A stretch of DNA of 64,000 nt from Mycolicibacterium sp. 018/SC-01/001 (GCF_007096635.1 NZ_VKAA01000008.1:1-64000), one strand, 5' to 3'. Positions 33,180 to 42,668 are shown, counted from the stretch's first letter. Translations and numbers: made by a program. The notes: generated by a model not told the origin, from the sequence alone.

Positions 33180-34081
33180 GACGCCACCTCGTCGCGCCGG
33201 CCGGTGACGCGGATGTAGTACAGCATCGGGATCAGTGCGACGAGGAACACCAGCAGCACGAACGCACCGGCCTGCCCCGTCTGACCCGGGGTGAGCACGC
33301 TGTCGTTGATGAGGTTGCCGACCATCGCGGTCTTCGGGGAGGCCGAGAGCATGTCGCTGGTGAAGTAGTCACCCAGCATCGGCAGGCACGTCAACAGCAC
33401 CGCGGCCACGATCGTCGGCCGACTCAGCGGCAGCGTCACCCGCCAGAACGACGACGCGCGGTCGGCGCCGAGATCGCGCGAGGCTTCCAGCACCGGTTGG
33501 GGCAGCCGGTCCAGCCCCGCGTAGAGCGGCAGGATCATGTAGGGCACGTAGCCGTAGACCAGGCCGAGGATCACCACGACGGGCTGTCCCGTCAGCCAGT
33601 CGATGTCGGGGGTGAACACCCCGCCCAGCCCGAGGACCCGGTTGACCAGCCCGTCGTCCTGTAACAGGTTGACCCAGGCGAACATTCGCATCATGTAGCT
33701 GATCCAGAACGGCGCGATCAGCAGCGTGAGCAGCAATCCCTTGCGCCGTCCGGACAACCGCGCGACGTAGTAGGCCACCGGAAAGGCGATGACCAGACAC
33801 AGTGCACTGGCGGTGAGCACGTACACCGCGGTCCGGAGCAGGGCCGGCCCGAAAACCCCGTCGGCGCCCACGATGTGGGACATCACGTAGGCGAACTGGG
33901 TCGGATCCCACTGCACCGGGTTCCAGACGGGCACCGCGGTCCGGAAGATGGGATCGAGCCGCCCGAAGACGATGCACAGCACCACGTACATCGGCGCGAC
34001 GAAGAAGAGCAGCAGCCAGATGACTCCGGGGGCGGCCAGTGCGGGCCAGATCCCGCGGGCCCTCATCGGCCTGCTCGACAT
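33176..34081 (-). CDS. ABC transporter permease, PotB-like
   Basis: A 301-residue permease with six helices and the EAA-type coupling block EASRDLGADRASSFWRVTLPLS. It pairs with the PotC-like subunit to form the transmembrane channel of a polyamine/opine-type importer. The ATG lies ten bases after the binding-protein stop. A second in-frame ATG five codons in is an alternative start. Confidence 0.9.
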   Translation of the reverse strand: MSSRPMRARGIWPALAAPGVIWLLLFFVAPMYVVLCIVFGRLDPIFRTAVPVWNPVQWDPTQFAYVMSHIVGADGVFGPALLRTAVYVLTASALCLVIAFPVAYYVARLSGRRKGLLLTLLIAPFWISYMMRMFAWVNLLQDDGLVNRVLGLGGVFTPDIDWLTGQPVVVILGLVYGYVPYMILPLYAGLDRLPQPVLEASRDLGADRASSFWRVTLPLSRPTIVAAVLLTCLPMLGDYFTSDMLSASPKTAMVGNLINDSVLTPGQTGQAGAFVLLVFLVALIPMLYYIRVTGRRDEVAS

Positions 34082-34091
34082 GCCGATGAGC

Positions 34092-35327
34092 CTACGACCC
34101 GCCGGCTTTGAAGGTGCGCCAGATGTTCTGCCAGGCGGCGTCGTTGGCCGGGTCGAGCTCGAGGATGCGGTAGCCGCTGTCGAACCATTCCGGCTTCACG
34201 ATCGCGGTCGCGAGATTCGGTGGGATGAACCCGTCGGACACCAGCGCGTCGGGCTTGATCGAGTTCTGCGGCGGTTGGTAGCCGATGGCCTGGAAGTTCT
34301 GCATGGCCACCGAGGGGTCGAGCATGTGATCGAGGAACAGATGCGCGAGAACCGGATTCTTGCCGCCCTTGAGGGTGACGAGCATGTCGTTGTCGACCAT
34401 GCCCTTGCCGTCGGCAGGGAACCAGTAGCGCAGGATCTCGGGGCCGGTGCCCTCCGGTAGGTAGGACTGCGCGTTGATGATGTCACCCGACCACATCTGG
34501 GCCAGACCCAGTTGGCCGGCGGGCAGATCGTTGTAGGCGGTGATCGTGACCTTCGGGGAGGTGGCGGCCACCAGTTGGCCCAGTTGATCGCCGACCATCT
34601 TCAGCTCGCTCTGTGACGACGTGTTCACGTCGGTGATGCCGTTGCGCAGCAACACCATTGCCATCGTGGTGTGCCAATCGTCCAGAACCGCGGTCTTGCC
34701 CTTGTAGGTCGGGTCCCAGAACGCGTCGTACGGGTTGCCGAGCGCGCCGATGTTCGCGGGCACCTGGTCGGTGCGCCAGCCGATGCCGGTGGTGTAGATC
34801 GTGTAGGGCACGCTGTACCGCCACTGCTGGTCGTACCAGGGGTTGGTGAAGCTCGGCCAGACGTTGGTGATGTTCGGGATGTAGGAGTGGTTCAGCGGCC
34901 GCAGCAGCCCGCCGTTGACCAGCCTGCTGATCTCGGTGTAGTTCGCGTTGTAGATGTCGAAGTCGACGCCGCTGCGCAGTTTGGTCAGCGCCTCGCCGCC
35001 GTCGTTGAACGTCGAGATCTCCACGGTGACGCCGTATTTCTGCTCAAACGACTTGACCGCGTCCGGGCTCACGTAATCGGCGTAGGTGTAGAGCTTCAGC
35101 GTGCCCTTCTCGGGGGCCAGGCCGTCGGCGATGGGCGTGTTGTCGGCGGGGATGTCCCAGGTGACCGGGTTGGTGGGCGATGCCAGTTTGAGTGTGGGCG
35201 TGGCGCTCGCGCCGCCGCCGGATCCGCCACCGCCACAGGCTGCCAGCACGGCGCCGAGTGCAGGGGCTCCTGCAGCGAGAAGCGCTGCGCGCGTCAGGAA
35301 CTGACGCCGGGTGGTGGGCTCTGGCAT
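34092..35327 (-). CDS. PotD-like substrate-binding lipoprotein (Tat-type signal)
   Basis: A 411-residue extracytoplasmic solute-binding protein of the spermidine/putrescine family. The signal has a twin-arginine motif, RRQFLT, and a lipobox, LAAC, followed by a Gly/Ser-rich linker. The core includes LKLYTYADYVSPDAVKSFEQ, the usual PotD opening strand-helix. It should deliver a cationic amine-type solute to the permeases encoded downstream. GGGAGG lies close to the ATG. It is divergent from the aminotransferase, with the operator at 35376-35395 between them. Confidence 0.9.
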   Translation of the reverse strand: MPEPTTRRQFLTRAALLAAGAPALGAVLAACGGGGSGGGASATPTLKLASPTNPVTWDIPADNTPIADGLAPEKGTLKLYTYADYVSPDAVKSFEQKYGVTVEISTFNDGGEALTKLRSGVDFDIYNANYTEISRLVNGGLLRPLNHSYIPNITNVWPSFTNPWYDQQWRYSVPYTIYTTGIGWRTDQVPANIGALGNPYDAFWDPTYKGKTAVLDDWHTTMAMVLLRNGITDVNTSSQSELKMVGDQLGQLVAATSPKVTITAYNDLPAGQLGLAQMWSGDIINAQSYLPEGTGPEILRYWFPADGKGMVDNDMLVTLKGGKNPVLAHLFLDHMLDPSVAMQNFQAIGYQPPQNSIKPDALVSDGFIPPNLATAIVKPEWFDSGYRILELDPANDAAWQNIWRTFKAGGS

Positions 35328-35375
35328 CGGGCCTCCCGATTGATTCCGCGTCTTGTCGCTGGTAGGACTCTCGCA

Positions 35376-35395
35376 TAGACTGAATGCTCAGTCAA
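35376..35395. promoter_or_regulatory. TetR-regulon operator between binding protein and aminotransferase
   Basis: TAGACTGAATGCTCAGTCAA: arms GACTGA/TCAGTC around a four-base spacer. The same 20-bp pattern occurs at 38645 and 43894. TAGACT also reads as a -10 box for the aminotransferase. The site lies between two divergent genes and could control both. Confidence 0.7.
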
Positions 35396-35416
35396 CCGAT
35401 AGACCGGAGGTTCGCG

Positions 35417-36802
35417 GTGGCTGCAACGGTGACGTCTCGTCCCCATCCCGTCGGTGCCCTCGACTCCCTGATCGCCGAGCAGGAGCGGATCTTCCTGCGG
35501 CGCCAGCCACGCAGCGCCGAGCTCATCGACATCGCCGGCGCTCACCTCGCCGGCGGTGCGACGTCCAACTGGCAGATCGCACAGCCGCAGGCGGTGTGGA
35601 TGAGCCACGGCCTCGGTTCGAAAGTCTTCGACGTCGACGGCACTGAGTACGTGGACATGCACGGTGGTTACGGCGCAGCCATCGCCGGGCACGCGCACCC
35701 GGCGATCGTGACCGCCGTCAGCGATCGTGTGCGCCGCGGCACCCACTTCGCCCAGCCGACCGAGGATGCGATCTGGATCGCCGCCGAGCTGGCCCGCCGG
35801 TTCGGACTGCCGTTGTGGCGCTACGCCAACTCCGGCACCGAAGCCACGATGGACGCGGTGCACCTGGCTCGCTCGGTGACCGGGCGTGACCTGATCATCA
35901 AGGTGGAGGGCTGCTATCACGGCCATCACGACTCGGTGCAGGTCTCGGTGCTGCCCGAAGCCGACGAGATCGGACCGCGTGAGGAGCCGACGCCGGTACC
36001 CGGCAACACCGGAATCCCAGGCGCCATCAGGGATCTGGTCGTCGTCGTGCCGTTCAACGACGTCGGTGCCGTGGCCAGGGCGCTGACCGCGCATCCGGGC
36101 CGGGTGGCCGCGATGATCGTCGAACCGGTGATGATGAACGCCGGCATCATTCCACCGGAGGACGGCTACCTCGCCGCGGTGCGGCAGCTCGTCCACGACG
36201 AGGGCGCCCTGCTGATCTACGACGAGGTGAAGACCGGATTCACCACAGGGCCGGGCGGAATCACCGCGCGCACCGGCGTCACACCGGACCTGGTCTGCCT
36301 GGCCAAGGCACTCGGTGGCGGCATCGCCGTCGCGGCGATCGGCGGCACCGAATCGGTGATGTCGGCGATCGCGGACGGGCGCTACGAGCAGGTCGGCACG
36401 TTCAACGGCAATCCGCTGGCGATGGCCGCGACCCGGGCCACGCTGGCGGAGGTGCTCACCGCGGACAGCTACCGTCATCTGGAATCGTTGTCGGCGCGGC
36501 TACGCTCTTCGCTCGAGGAGATCATCGCCGACCGCGGATTCGATTGGCACGTCGTCGCGGTCGGCGCCAAAGGCTGCGTGACGTTCCGCGGCGAACCGGT
36601 CCGGGAGTTCCGCGACTTCCTCGAGATCGACGCCCGGTTGGGTCACCTGCACTGGCTCATGCAGCACAACGGTGGCGTGTTCCTCCCACCATGGGGGAAA
36701 GTGGAGCAATGGTTGTTGTCGGTTCAGCACACGGTCGACGATGTCGACAGGTTCACCCGCAACTTCGCAGCGTTCGCGACCGCGGTCGCGGGATCACACT
36801 GA
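35417..36802 (+). CDS. Class III PLP aminotransferase (glutamate-1-semialdehyde-aminomutase-like)
   Basis: A 461-residue fold-type I PLP enzyme. KVEGCYHGHHDSVQVSV is the GSA-aminomutase-like phosphate/cofactor block, IYDEVKTGF holds the PLP-pyridine Asp, and LAKALGGGIAVAAIGG carries the Schiff-base Lys. Context argues for an omega- or beta-amino-acid aminotransferase rather than haem synthesis. The ATG at 35384 lies inside the operator, so I place the start at the GTG at 35417, six bases after GGAGG. The PotA-like gene follows 13 bases later. Confidence 0.88.
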   Translation: MAATVTSRPHPVGALDSLIAEQERIFLRRQPRSAELIDIAGAHLAGGATSNWQIAQPQAVWMSHGLGSKVFDVDGTEYVDMHGGYGAAIAGHAHPAIVTAVSDRVRRGTHFAQPTEDAIWIAAELARRFGLPLWRYANSGTEATMDAVHLARSVTGRDLIIKVEGCYHGHHDSVQVSVLPEADEIGPREEPTPVPGNTGIPGAIRDLVVVVPFNDVGAVARALTAHPGRVAAMIVEPVMMNAGIIPPEDGYLAAVRQLVHDEGALLIYDEVKTGFTTGPGGITARTGVTPDLVCLAKALGGGIAVAAIGGTESVMSAIADGRYEQVGTFNGNPLAMAATRATLAEVLTADSYRHLESLSARLRSSLEEIIADRGFDWHVVAVGAKGCVTFRGEPVREFRDFLEIDARLGHLHWLMQHNGGVFLPPWGKVEQWLLSVQHTVDDVDRFTRNFAAFATAVAGSH

Positions 36803-36815
36803 CGGTGATGGCCTG

Positions 36816-37976
36816 ATGGCCGGCGGCGCGATCCGGCTCGAGGCGCTGGTCAAGTCGTTCGCCGGGATGACGGCGGTCAACGGCATCGACCTCGACATCC
36901 CTGCCGGACAGTTCTTTTCGCTGCTGGGACCGTCAGGGTGCGGGAAGACGACGACACTGCGCATGATCGCGGGCTTCGAACGGCCCGACTCCGGACGCAT
37001 CGAACTCGACGGGCGCGACGTCGCCGCAGATCCGCCGCACCGCCGGCCGGTCAACACCGTGTTCCAGACCTACGCGCTGTTCCCGTTCATGTCCGTCTGG
37101 GACAACGTCGCCTTCGGCTTGAAGTACCAGAAGGTCTCCCGGGAGGAGACGCGACACCGCGTCGATGAGGCGTTGGCACTGGTGCAGATGGACTCCTTCG
37201 CCAAGCGCAAGCCCGCCCAGCTCTCCGGTGGGCAGCAGCAGCGCGTCGCTCTGGCACGCGCCCTGGTGCTGCGACCGCGGGTGCTGCTGCTGGACGAACC
37301 GCTCGGGGCCCTGGATGCCAAGCTGCGCAAGCAGTTGCAGCTCGAGCTGCGCGCCCTGCAGCGCGGGATCGGGATCACCTTCGTCTACGTCACCCACGAT
37401 CAGGAGGAAGCGCTCACGATGAGCGACCAGATCGCGGTGCTGGCCGAGGGCAGGATCGAGCAGGTCGGGGCGCCCCAGGAGATCTACTCCGCGCCGGCGA
37501 CGACGTTCGTCGCGGGTTTCCTCGGCGCTGCGAACATCTTCGACGCGGAGGTCGTCGACGTCGTGGGCGATACAGAAGCGAGCGCGGTGAGATGTCGCGC
37601 TCTCGGAACGCAGCTGACGGCCGAGGTGACCGGCGGGGCCGCACTCGGCACTGCCGCCATCGTGATCCGCCCGGAACGGATCACGCTGCAGGACGTGAAC
37701 CAGGACAGGAACACTGCCTCCGGGTCAGGAACGAACGCCATCCCCGGAACCGTCACGCACGTCGTCTATCTGGGCAACTGCACCCACGTGCACGTCGACG
37801 TCGGCGCACCGCACGACCTCGTCGTCGAAGTGCCCAACAGGAGTGGTCCGGCCTCGGTGACGCACCGCCCCGGTGCAGAGGTCGTGTGCACCTGCACCCA
37901 TGATGCGGTGCGGGTGCTGCAGCGCAGCGCAGCGCAGGTCGTTGCCGACCCGGCGACGGCGCTCAGCTCCGCTTAG
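36816..37976 (+). CDS. ABC transporter ATP-binding protein, PotA-like
   Basis: A 386-residue ATPase. Walker A is GPSGCGKTT (38-46), the Q-loop is FQTYALFP, the signature is LSGGQQQR, Walker B is VLLLDEPLGALD, and the switch His is in VTHDQEEA. A C-terminal TOBE domain (about 280-375) is typical of PotA and other CUT/MOI-type importers. It powers the PotD/B/C-like importer encoded across the divergent promoter. Its 3' end overlaps the convergent TetR gene by 14 bp. Confidence 0.93.
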   Translation: MAGGAIRLEALVKSFAGMTAVNGIDLDIPAGQFFSLLGPSGCGKTTTLRMIAGFERPDSGRIELDGRDVAADPPHRRPVNTVFQTYALFPFMSVWDNVAFGLKYQKVSREETRHRVDEALALVQMDSFAKRKPAQLSGGQQQRVALARALVLRPRVLLLDEPLGALDAKLRKQLQLELRALQRGIGITFVYVTHDQEEALTMSDQIAVLAEGRIEQVGAPQEIYSAPATTFVAGFLGAANIFDAEVVDVVGDTEASAVRCRALGTQLTAEVTGGAALGTAAIVIRPERITLQDVNQDRNTASGSGTNAIPGTVTHVVYLGNCTHVHVDVGAPHDLVVEVPNRSGPASVTHRPGAEVVCTCTHDAVRVLQRSAAQVVADPATALSSA

Positions 37977-38586
37977 CCGCCGACGGCAGGTTGAGCTCCC
38001 GCTCGGCGAAGCGCATCGCGATGTCGTAGGCCACCTCGGAATCGATCTCCGGATCCTCCAGTGCCACTTGGATCGAGAGCCCGTCGAGCAGCGCGGCGAA
38101 CTCGAGGGCGAAGAACCGCGGATCGACGTTCGCCTCGTCGGCTCCCGAGCGGACCGCGTCGACGATCATCGCGCGCCAGCGCGCGTCCAGTTCGACCCGG
38201 CCGGCCTTGATCTCGTTGTGCCGGAACGCTTGTGCCCACAGGTCGAACCACAGTCCCCAGGCTCCGGGGATCTCGTCGTCACCCCGGGAGATGCAGGTCC
38301 ACCGAATCAACAGGGACAGCCGGTCTTGAAGGGACGGCACTTCGGCGAGCATTCTCTCCGCCGCCTCGTAGAAGGATTCCTCGGAGAAGCGCAGTGCATC
38401 GACCAGCAACCGATCCCGAGTGCCGAAGTAGTAGATCACCAGCGCGGAGCTGACCCCAGCGCGCTTGGCGACGTCGGCGATCCTGGTGTCGCCGAACCCG
38501 CGCTCACAGATGAGCTCGGCTGCGGCACGCAGCATCTCGATCCGGCGGCCCTCGTTCTGCTCGGTCGCCGGCGCGGGTTCTGCCAT
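37963..38586 (-). CDS. TetR-family regulator, probable repressor of the amine island
   Basis: A 207-residue TetR protein. The helix-turn-helix lies at about 35-54 (TRIADVAKRAGVSSALVIYYF); the C-terminal ligand domain resembles BetI-type regulators. It is the only regulator gene in the 31-45 kb island. The operator at 38645-38664 lies between it and the divergent FAD oxidoreductase, and the same palindrome precedes three other units. I infer that it represses the island until an amine or acyl-CoA intermediate binds; this is untested. Confidence 0.9.
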   Translation of the reverse strand: MAEPAPATEQNEGRRIEMLRAAAELICERGFGDTRIADVAKRAGVSSALVIYYFGTRDRLLVDALRFSEESFYEAAERMLAEVPSLQDRLSLLIRWTCISRGDDEIPGAWGLWFDLWAQAFRHNEIKAGRVELDARWRAMIVDAVRSGADEANVDPRFFALEFAALLDGLSIQVALEDPEIDSEVAYDIAMRFAERELNLPSAAKRS

Positions 38587-38644
38587 GGTGGCACTCCTCC
38601 CATCGTGGGGCCGCGTTGCCCTTGTCGGAAGCCTAACACTTCGT

Positions 38645-38664
38645 TAGATTGAACAGTCAGTCAG
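38645..38664. promoter_or_regulatory. TetR-regulon operator upstream of the FAD oxidoreductase
   Basis: TAGATTGAACAGTCAGTCAG, in the gap between the TetR gene and the divergent oxidoreductase. TAGATT serves as a -10 box for the rightward gene. It is closest to the regulator gene and therefore the best guess for its primary binding site. Confidence 0.7.
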
Positions 38665-38687
38665 GACCCCTTCGGGAGAGGCTTTCG

Positions 38688-40313
38688 ATGTCCAACAAGT
38701 ACGACGCTCTGGTGATCGGCGGCGGTCACAACGGCCTGGTCTCGGCCGCCTATCTCGCCCGCTCCGGGGCACGCACCCTGGTCCTCGAATCACGCGGATC
38801 CCTCGGCGGTGCGGCGACCACGGAAGCGCCCTGGGAGGAGGCGCCGCATCTGCGCGTCACCCGGCTCTCCTACGTGGTGAGCCTGATGCCCCCGACGATC
38901 GTGCGGGACCTGCAATTGGAGCGGCACGGCTACAAGGTGTACCCGATGGGACCGTACTACCAGGCGTTCCCGGAGGGTGGATCGCTGACCATCTACGAGG
39001 ACGATCCGGCGCGCACCTATGAGCAACTGGCGAAGTGGTCGAAGAAGGATGCCGACGCCTGGCCGAAGTGGAATGCGTGGCTGGAAGGCATCGCCGATGT
39101 GATGGGGCCCCTGCTCACGCAGGTTCCGCCGACGATCGGATCGCACAAACCCGCTGACCTCCTCGAACTCGCCAAGCTGGCGTGGAGTCAGCGCGGTATC
39201 TCGGTGCGCACCACGGCCGACGTGACCCGGCTGCTGACGATGAGCATCGCCGACCTCCTCGACGACTGGTTCGAATCTCCGCAGATCAAGGGAGCTCTCG
39301 CGGTCAACGGCGTGATCGGGACGTGGGCGGGACCGTACGAGCCCGGCACCGCCTATGTGATGGCACACCACTCGATCGGTGATGTGGGTGACGGCCAGCT
39401 CGGCAGCTGGGGATACCCCGAGGGCGGCATGGGCGGCGTCTCCGAGGCGATCGCGAAGTCGGCCCGCAGCTTCGGCGCCGAGATCCGCACCCGGGCCCGG
39501 GTGGCGCGGTTGCTCGTGCGCGGCGGTGCGGTGCGCGGTGCGGTCCTCGACACCGGCGAGGAGATCACCGCGCCGCTCGTGGTCACCACGCTGCACCCGA
39601 AAACGGCCTTTCTCGAGCATGTTCCGCGTACCGAGCTGCCCGAGGACTTCGTCACCGACATCGAGCGGTTCAAGACGCGCAGCGGTGTGGTGAAGATCAA
39701 TCTGGCGCTCGGCGAGCTCCCGAACTTCACCGCCGACCCGAGCAGCGGTCTCGCCGAGCATCACACCGGTTCGGTGGAGATGGCGCCGACGATGGAGTAC
39801 ATCGAGGCGGCGTTCCAGGACGCCCGCGCCGGCCGGCCCGCGCTGACGCCGTTCAGCGACGGGGTGATCCCGACGACGTTGGACACCACGCTGAATCCCG
39901 ATGGCACACACATCATGTCGCTGTTCACGCAGTGGGTCCCGGCCGCGTGGGCAGAAGCTCCGCACACCGAGGAACTCGATGCCTACGCCGACCGGTTGAT
40001 CGACCTGTACGACCAGGTCGCGCCCGGCTTCAAGGCCTCGATCCTGCATCGCGACATCGTCGGACCCCACGAGATGGAGCAGGAGTACGGGCTGCTCGGC
40101 GGGAACATCTTCCACGGCGAGCTCTCGCTCGAGCAGCTGTTCCACATGCGGCCCGCGCCCGGCTACGCCGACTACCGCACGCCGATCGCCGGGCTGTACA
40201 ACGGCAGCTCCGGAACCCACGCCGGCGGCGGAGTCTGCGGTATCCCCGGATGGCAGGCGGCCCGGGCGGCGTTGGCGGATCAGAAGAAGAAGCGCCGCCG
40301 GTTTGCGCGATGA
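38688..40313 (+). CDS. FAD-dependent oxidoreductase, PYROXD2/phytoene-desaturase-like
   Basis: A 541-residue flavoprotein. The N-terminal dinucleotide motif is ALVIGGGHNGLVSAAYLARSG, followed by a GGAATTE block; the late block GLYNGSSGTHAGGGVCGIPG closes the FAD site. It resembles the PYROXD2-like branch of the phytoene desaturase/amine oxidase superfamily, whose substrates are mostly unknown. GGGAGAG precedes the ATG at 38688 by about seven bases; the frame is open a little upstream from 38649, but that lies inside the operator. Its stop overlaps the start of an 11-codon minicistron. Confidence 0.87.
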   Translation: MSNKYDALVIGGGHNGLVSAAYLARSGARTLVLESRGSLGGAATTEAPWEEAPHLRVTRLSYVVSLMPPTIVRDLQLERHGYKVYPMGPYYQAFPEGGSLTIYEDDPARTYEQLAKWSKKDADAWPKWNAWLEGIADVMGPLLTQVPPTIGSHKPADLLELAKLAWSQRGISVRTTADVTRLLTMSIADLLDDWFESPQIKGALAVNGVIGTWAGPYEPGTAYVMAHHSIGDVGDGQLGSWGYPEGGMGGVSEAIAKSARSFGAEIRTRARVARLLVRGGAVRGAVLDTGEEITAPLVVTTLHPKTAFLEHVPRTELPEDFVTDIERFKTRSGVVKINLALGELPNFTADPSSGLAEHHTGSVEMAPTMEYIEAAFQDARAGRPALTPFSDGVIPTTLDTTLNPDGTHIMSLFTQWVPAAWAEAPHTEELDAYADRLIDLYDQVAPGFKASILHRDIVGPHEMEQEYGLLGGNIFHGELSLEQLFHMRPAPGYADYRTPIAGLYNGSSGTHAGGGVCGIPGWQAARAALADQKKKRRRFAR

Positions 40314-40345
40314 GCGCTTGCGCGAAGAGCAGAAGATACCGATGA
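40310..40345 (+). CDS. Eleven-codon minicistron bridging two genes (coupling element)
   Basis: ATG at 40310 overlaps the upstream TGA (ATGA) and reads 11 codons to a TGA at 40343-40345 that overlaps the next gene's ATG (ATGA again). Both junctions sit in copies of the 10-mer GATGAGCGCT (40309-40318 and 40341-40350). It looks like a duplication that lets terminating ribosomes hand over in two steps. The peptide itself is unlikely to matter. Confidence 0.35.
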   Translation: MSACAKSRRYR

Positions 40346-42336
40346 GCGCTAGGGCGGAGGCGGTCGCCGCGATGCTGGGCGCCCGGTCGATCGCCGTCGT
40401 CGGCGCGAGTCCCCGGCCCGACAGCTTCGGTGCGCGGATGGTGATCGAGGCGTCGCGGGGCACAGCGGCTGTGCACCTGGTGAATCCACGCTATGACCGG
40501 ATCGGCGAGCATCAGTGTGCGCCCTCGGTGGCGGATCTCGACGGGCCGGTGGATCTGGTGATGCTCGGAGTCCCGGACGCTGTGCTCGTCGAGCAGTTGC
40601 GCGCAGCTGCCGACGCGGGGGCGCGCTCGGCCGTGGTCTTCGGGGCGGCACACGGTGTGCGTGACGAGGTGCGGGAGGTGGCAGCCGACGCCGGCATGGC
40701 GTTGTGCGGGGCGGGCTGCATGGGATTCGTCAACGTGGCCGCGGGGGTGCGGGCCCTGGGTTATCTGGAACCCGACCCGCTGCCGGCCGGTCACGTCAGC
40801 CTCGTGACGCATTCGGGGTCGGCGTTCTCGACACTGCTGCGGGCCAACCGCGCCTTCGGCTTCCGGCTCGCGGTGTCCTCGGGCCAGGAGCTGGTCACCG
40901 ATACCGCCGATTACATCGACTACGCGCTGTCCGACAACGGGACTCGCCTGATCGCACTGCTGTTGGAAACCCCGCGCGCGGTGCCGCGGCTGCGTGCGGC
41001 GCTGGTGCGGGCCGCCGATGCGGGCACACCCGTGATCGTGCTGACGATCGGCGGCTCGGCCCGTGGCCGCGCGATGGTGGCCGCGCACTCCGGCGCGCTG
41101 GCCGGCGGCAGCGACGCCTGGCGGGCGTTCTGCGCGGCCACCGGCGCGGTTCACGTCAGCGACATGGCCGAGTTCGCCGACACCATCGAGCTGTTCGCGA
41201 CGCAGCGGCGGGCCCGCAGAGGTGGCGTGGCCACGGTGCACGATTCGGGGGCCGAGCGGGCGCTGACCGTTGACCTCGCCGACGAGCTGGGCATCGAGTT
41301 CGCGCCGCTGACCCCCGCCACCGTGGCGACGATCGCCTCACTCCTCGACGACGGCCTGCAGCCGACGAATCCTCTCGATGTGTGGGGGACCGGGGCGGAC
41401 ACTCGGAACCTGTTCGGCGCGTGCCTGCGCGCGATGACCGACGATCCCGCAGTCGGTGTGACGGCTCTGGCGGTGGATCTGGTCACCGAGTTCGACGGAG
41501 ACACCGACTACGCCGACGCCGTCGTCGACGTGGCCAAGCAAACCGATGCGCCGCTGGCGGTGCTCACCTCGGTGCCCTCGGCGATCGACCGGATCACGGC
41601 ACAACGATTGCGGGACAACGGTGTCGCGGTGCTCGAGGGGCTGCGCAGCGGGCTGACCGCGATGGGCCACCTCGCCGCCTGGCCGTCACCCCTCGACACG
41701 GTCACGGCGGTGGGGCCGGGGCCGACGACGGCCGAGGGATTCGATCTGCTGGCCCACTACGGGATCTCGGTGGTGCCGACACGTACCGCTGCGGATCTGG
41801 ACACCGCATGTGCGGCCGCCGCGCAGATCGGCTACCCGGTGGCGGTGAAAACGACTGCGGCGGAGCACAAGAGCGACGTCGGCGGTGTCGTACTCGATGT
41901 CGGCGACGACGATGCGCTGCACAAGGCATACCGTGGCCTGGCAATGTTGGGACCCACAGTGACCGTCTCGGCGATGGCACCCGCTGGTGTCGAGGTGTCG
42001 GTCGGGTACGTGTGCGATGCGGCTTTCGGTCCGCTGGTCGTGGTCGCCGCAGGCGGGACACTGGTCGAGCTACTCGCCGACAGAGCGGTCGCGTGTCCGC
42101 CGGTGTCGCGGGAGCGGGCACAGAACATGCTGGCGAGACTGAAGATTCGAGCCCTGCTCGACGGGTGGCGCGGCGGTCCCGCAGCCGATGTCGATGCGCT
42201 CGTCGACGTGGTGGTCGCGTTCGGACAGATGGCCGTCGACCTCGCCGACCGCTATTCGGCCGTCGAGGCCAATCCGGTCATCGTGTCACCCAGCGGAGCC
42301 GTGGCCGTCGACGTGCTGGCTCAGAAGATCGAATAG
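40342..42336 (+). CDS. Acyl-CoA synthetase, ADP-forming (acetate-CoA ligase family)
   Basis: A 664-residue single-chain NDP-forming acyl-CoA synthetase. In order: a CoA-binding Rossmann domain (IAVVGASPRPDSFG), two succinyl-CoA-ligase-like flavodoxin domains with VTHSGSAF and the HSGALAGG block holding the candidate phospho-His (249), and a C-terminal ATP-grasp domain (HYGISVVPT; GYPVAVKTTAAEHKSDVGGV). It should activate a short carboxylate to its CoA ester. The ATG has a weak ribosome site; translation is probably fed by the overlapping minicistron. An in-frame TTG at 40303 is a less likely start. Confidence 0.88.
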   Translation: MSARAEAVAAMLGARSIAVVGASPRPDSFGARMVIEASRGTAAVHLVNPRYDRIGEHQCAPSVADLDGPVDLVMLGVPDAVLVEQLRAAADAGARSAVVFGAAHGVRDEVREVAADAGMALCGAGCMGFVNVAAGVRALGYLEPDPLPAGHVSLVTHSGSAFSTLLRANRAFGFRLAVSSGQELVTDTADYIDYALSDNGTRLIALLLETPRAVPRLRAALVRAADAGTPVIVLTIGGSARGRAMVAAHSGALAGGSDAWRAFCAATGAVHVSDMAEFADTIELFATQRRARRGGVATVHDSGAERALTVDLADELGIEFAPLTPATVATIASLLDDGLQPTNPLDVWGTGADTRNLFGACLRAMTDDPAVGVTALAVDLVTEFDGDTDYADAVVDVAKQTDAPLAVLTSVPSAIDRITAQRLRDNGVAVLEGLRSGLTAMGHLAAWPSPLDTVTAVGPGPTTAEGFDLLAHYGISVVPTRTAADLDTACAAAAQIGYPVAVKTTAAEHKSDVGGVVLDVGDDDALHKAYRGLAMLGPTVTVSAMAPAGVEVSVGYVCDAAFGPLVVVAAGGTLVELLADRAVACPPVSRERAQNMLARLKIRALLDGWRGGPAADVDALVDVVVAFGQMAVDLADRYSAVEANPVIVSPSGAVAVDVLAQKIE

Positions 42337-42668
42337 ACCTTCCGCAGCGTTTCGTGGATCAGCCACGTACCCGTCCATCCGAGCGGGAACACCGCGACGT
42401 CACCGGCTCCGACCTCGAGCGGTTCACCACCGTCCGAAGTCACCGTCATCCGCCCCGACAGCACGTAGATCACCTCGTTCTCCTCGAGGCGCCAGCGCGA
42501 CGGGCCGGGGCTGCACTGCCAGATACCCGCCGACCTCTCGCCGTCGACCCAGAGTTCGACGCCGTGCACCGCCATCGGGCCCTCGGTGGCCTCGTCCAGT
42601 GGGCCCCAGTCCTCGAGTTCGGCAGAGTCGGCACCGGGCAGCAGTGAGGTGAGAATGGCGTTGGTCAT
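42321..42668 (-). CDS. Cupin_3 (DUF861) domain protein
   Basis: A 115-residue single-domain cupin of the DUF861/Cupin_3 type. The WQCSPGPSRWRLEENEVIYVLSGRMTV block is followed by VGAGDVAVFPLGWTGTW. The metal-binding His residues of classic cupins are largely replaced, as is usual in this subfamily, which includes ureidoglycine-related enzymes. The ATG overlaps the stop of the upstream FAD oxidase gene (ATGA). The role may be to handle an unstable imine or semialdehyde from that enzyme; that is inference from pairing only. Confidence 0.8.
   Translation of the reverse strand: MTNAILTSLLPGADSAELEDWGPLDEATEGPMAVHGVELWVDGERSAGIWQCSPGPSRWRLEENEVIYVLSGRMTVTSDGGEPLEVGAGDVAVFPLGWTGTWLIHETLRKVYSIF

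Noticed and set aside
35384..35416. ATG at 35384 as start of the aminotransferase
   Set aside because: It lies inside the operator and two bases after the -10 box; the GTG at 35417 has GGAGG at proper spacing.
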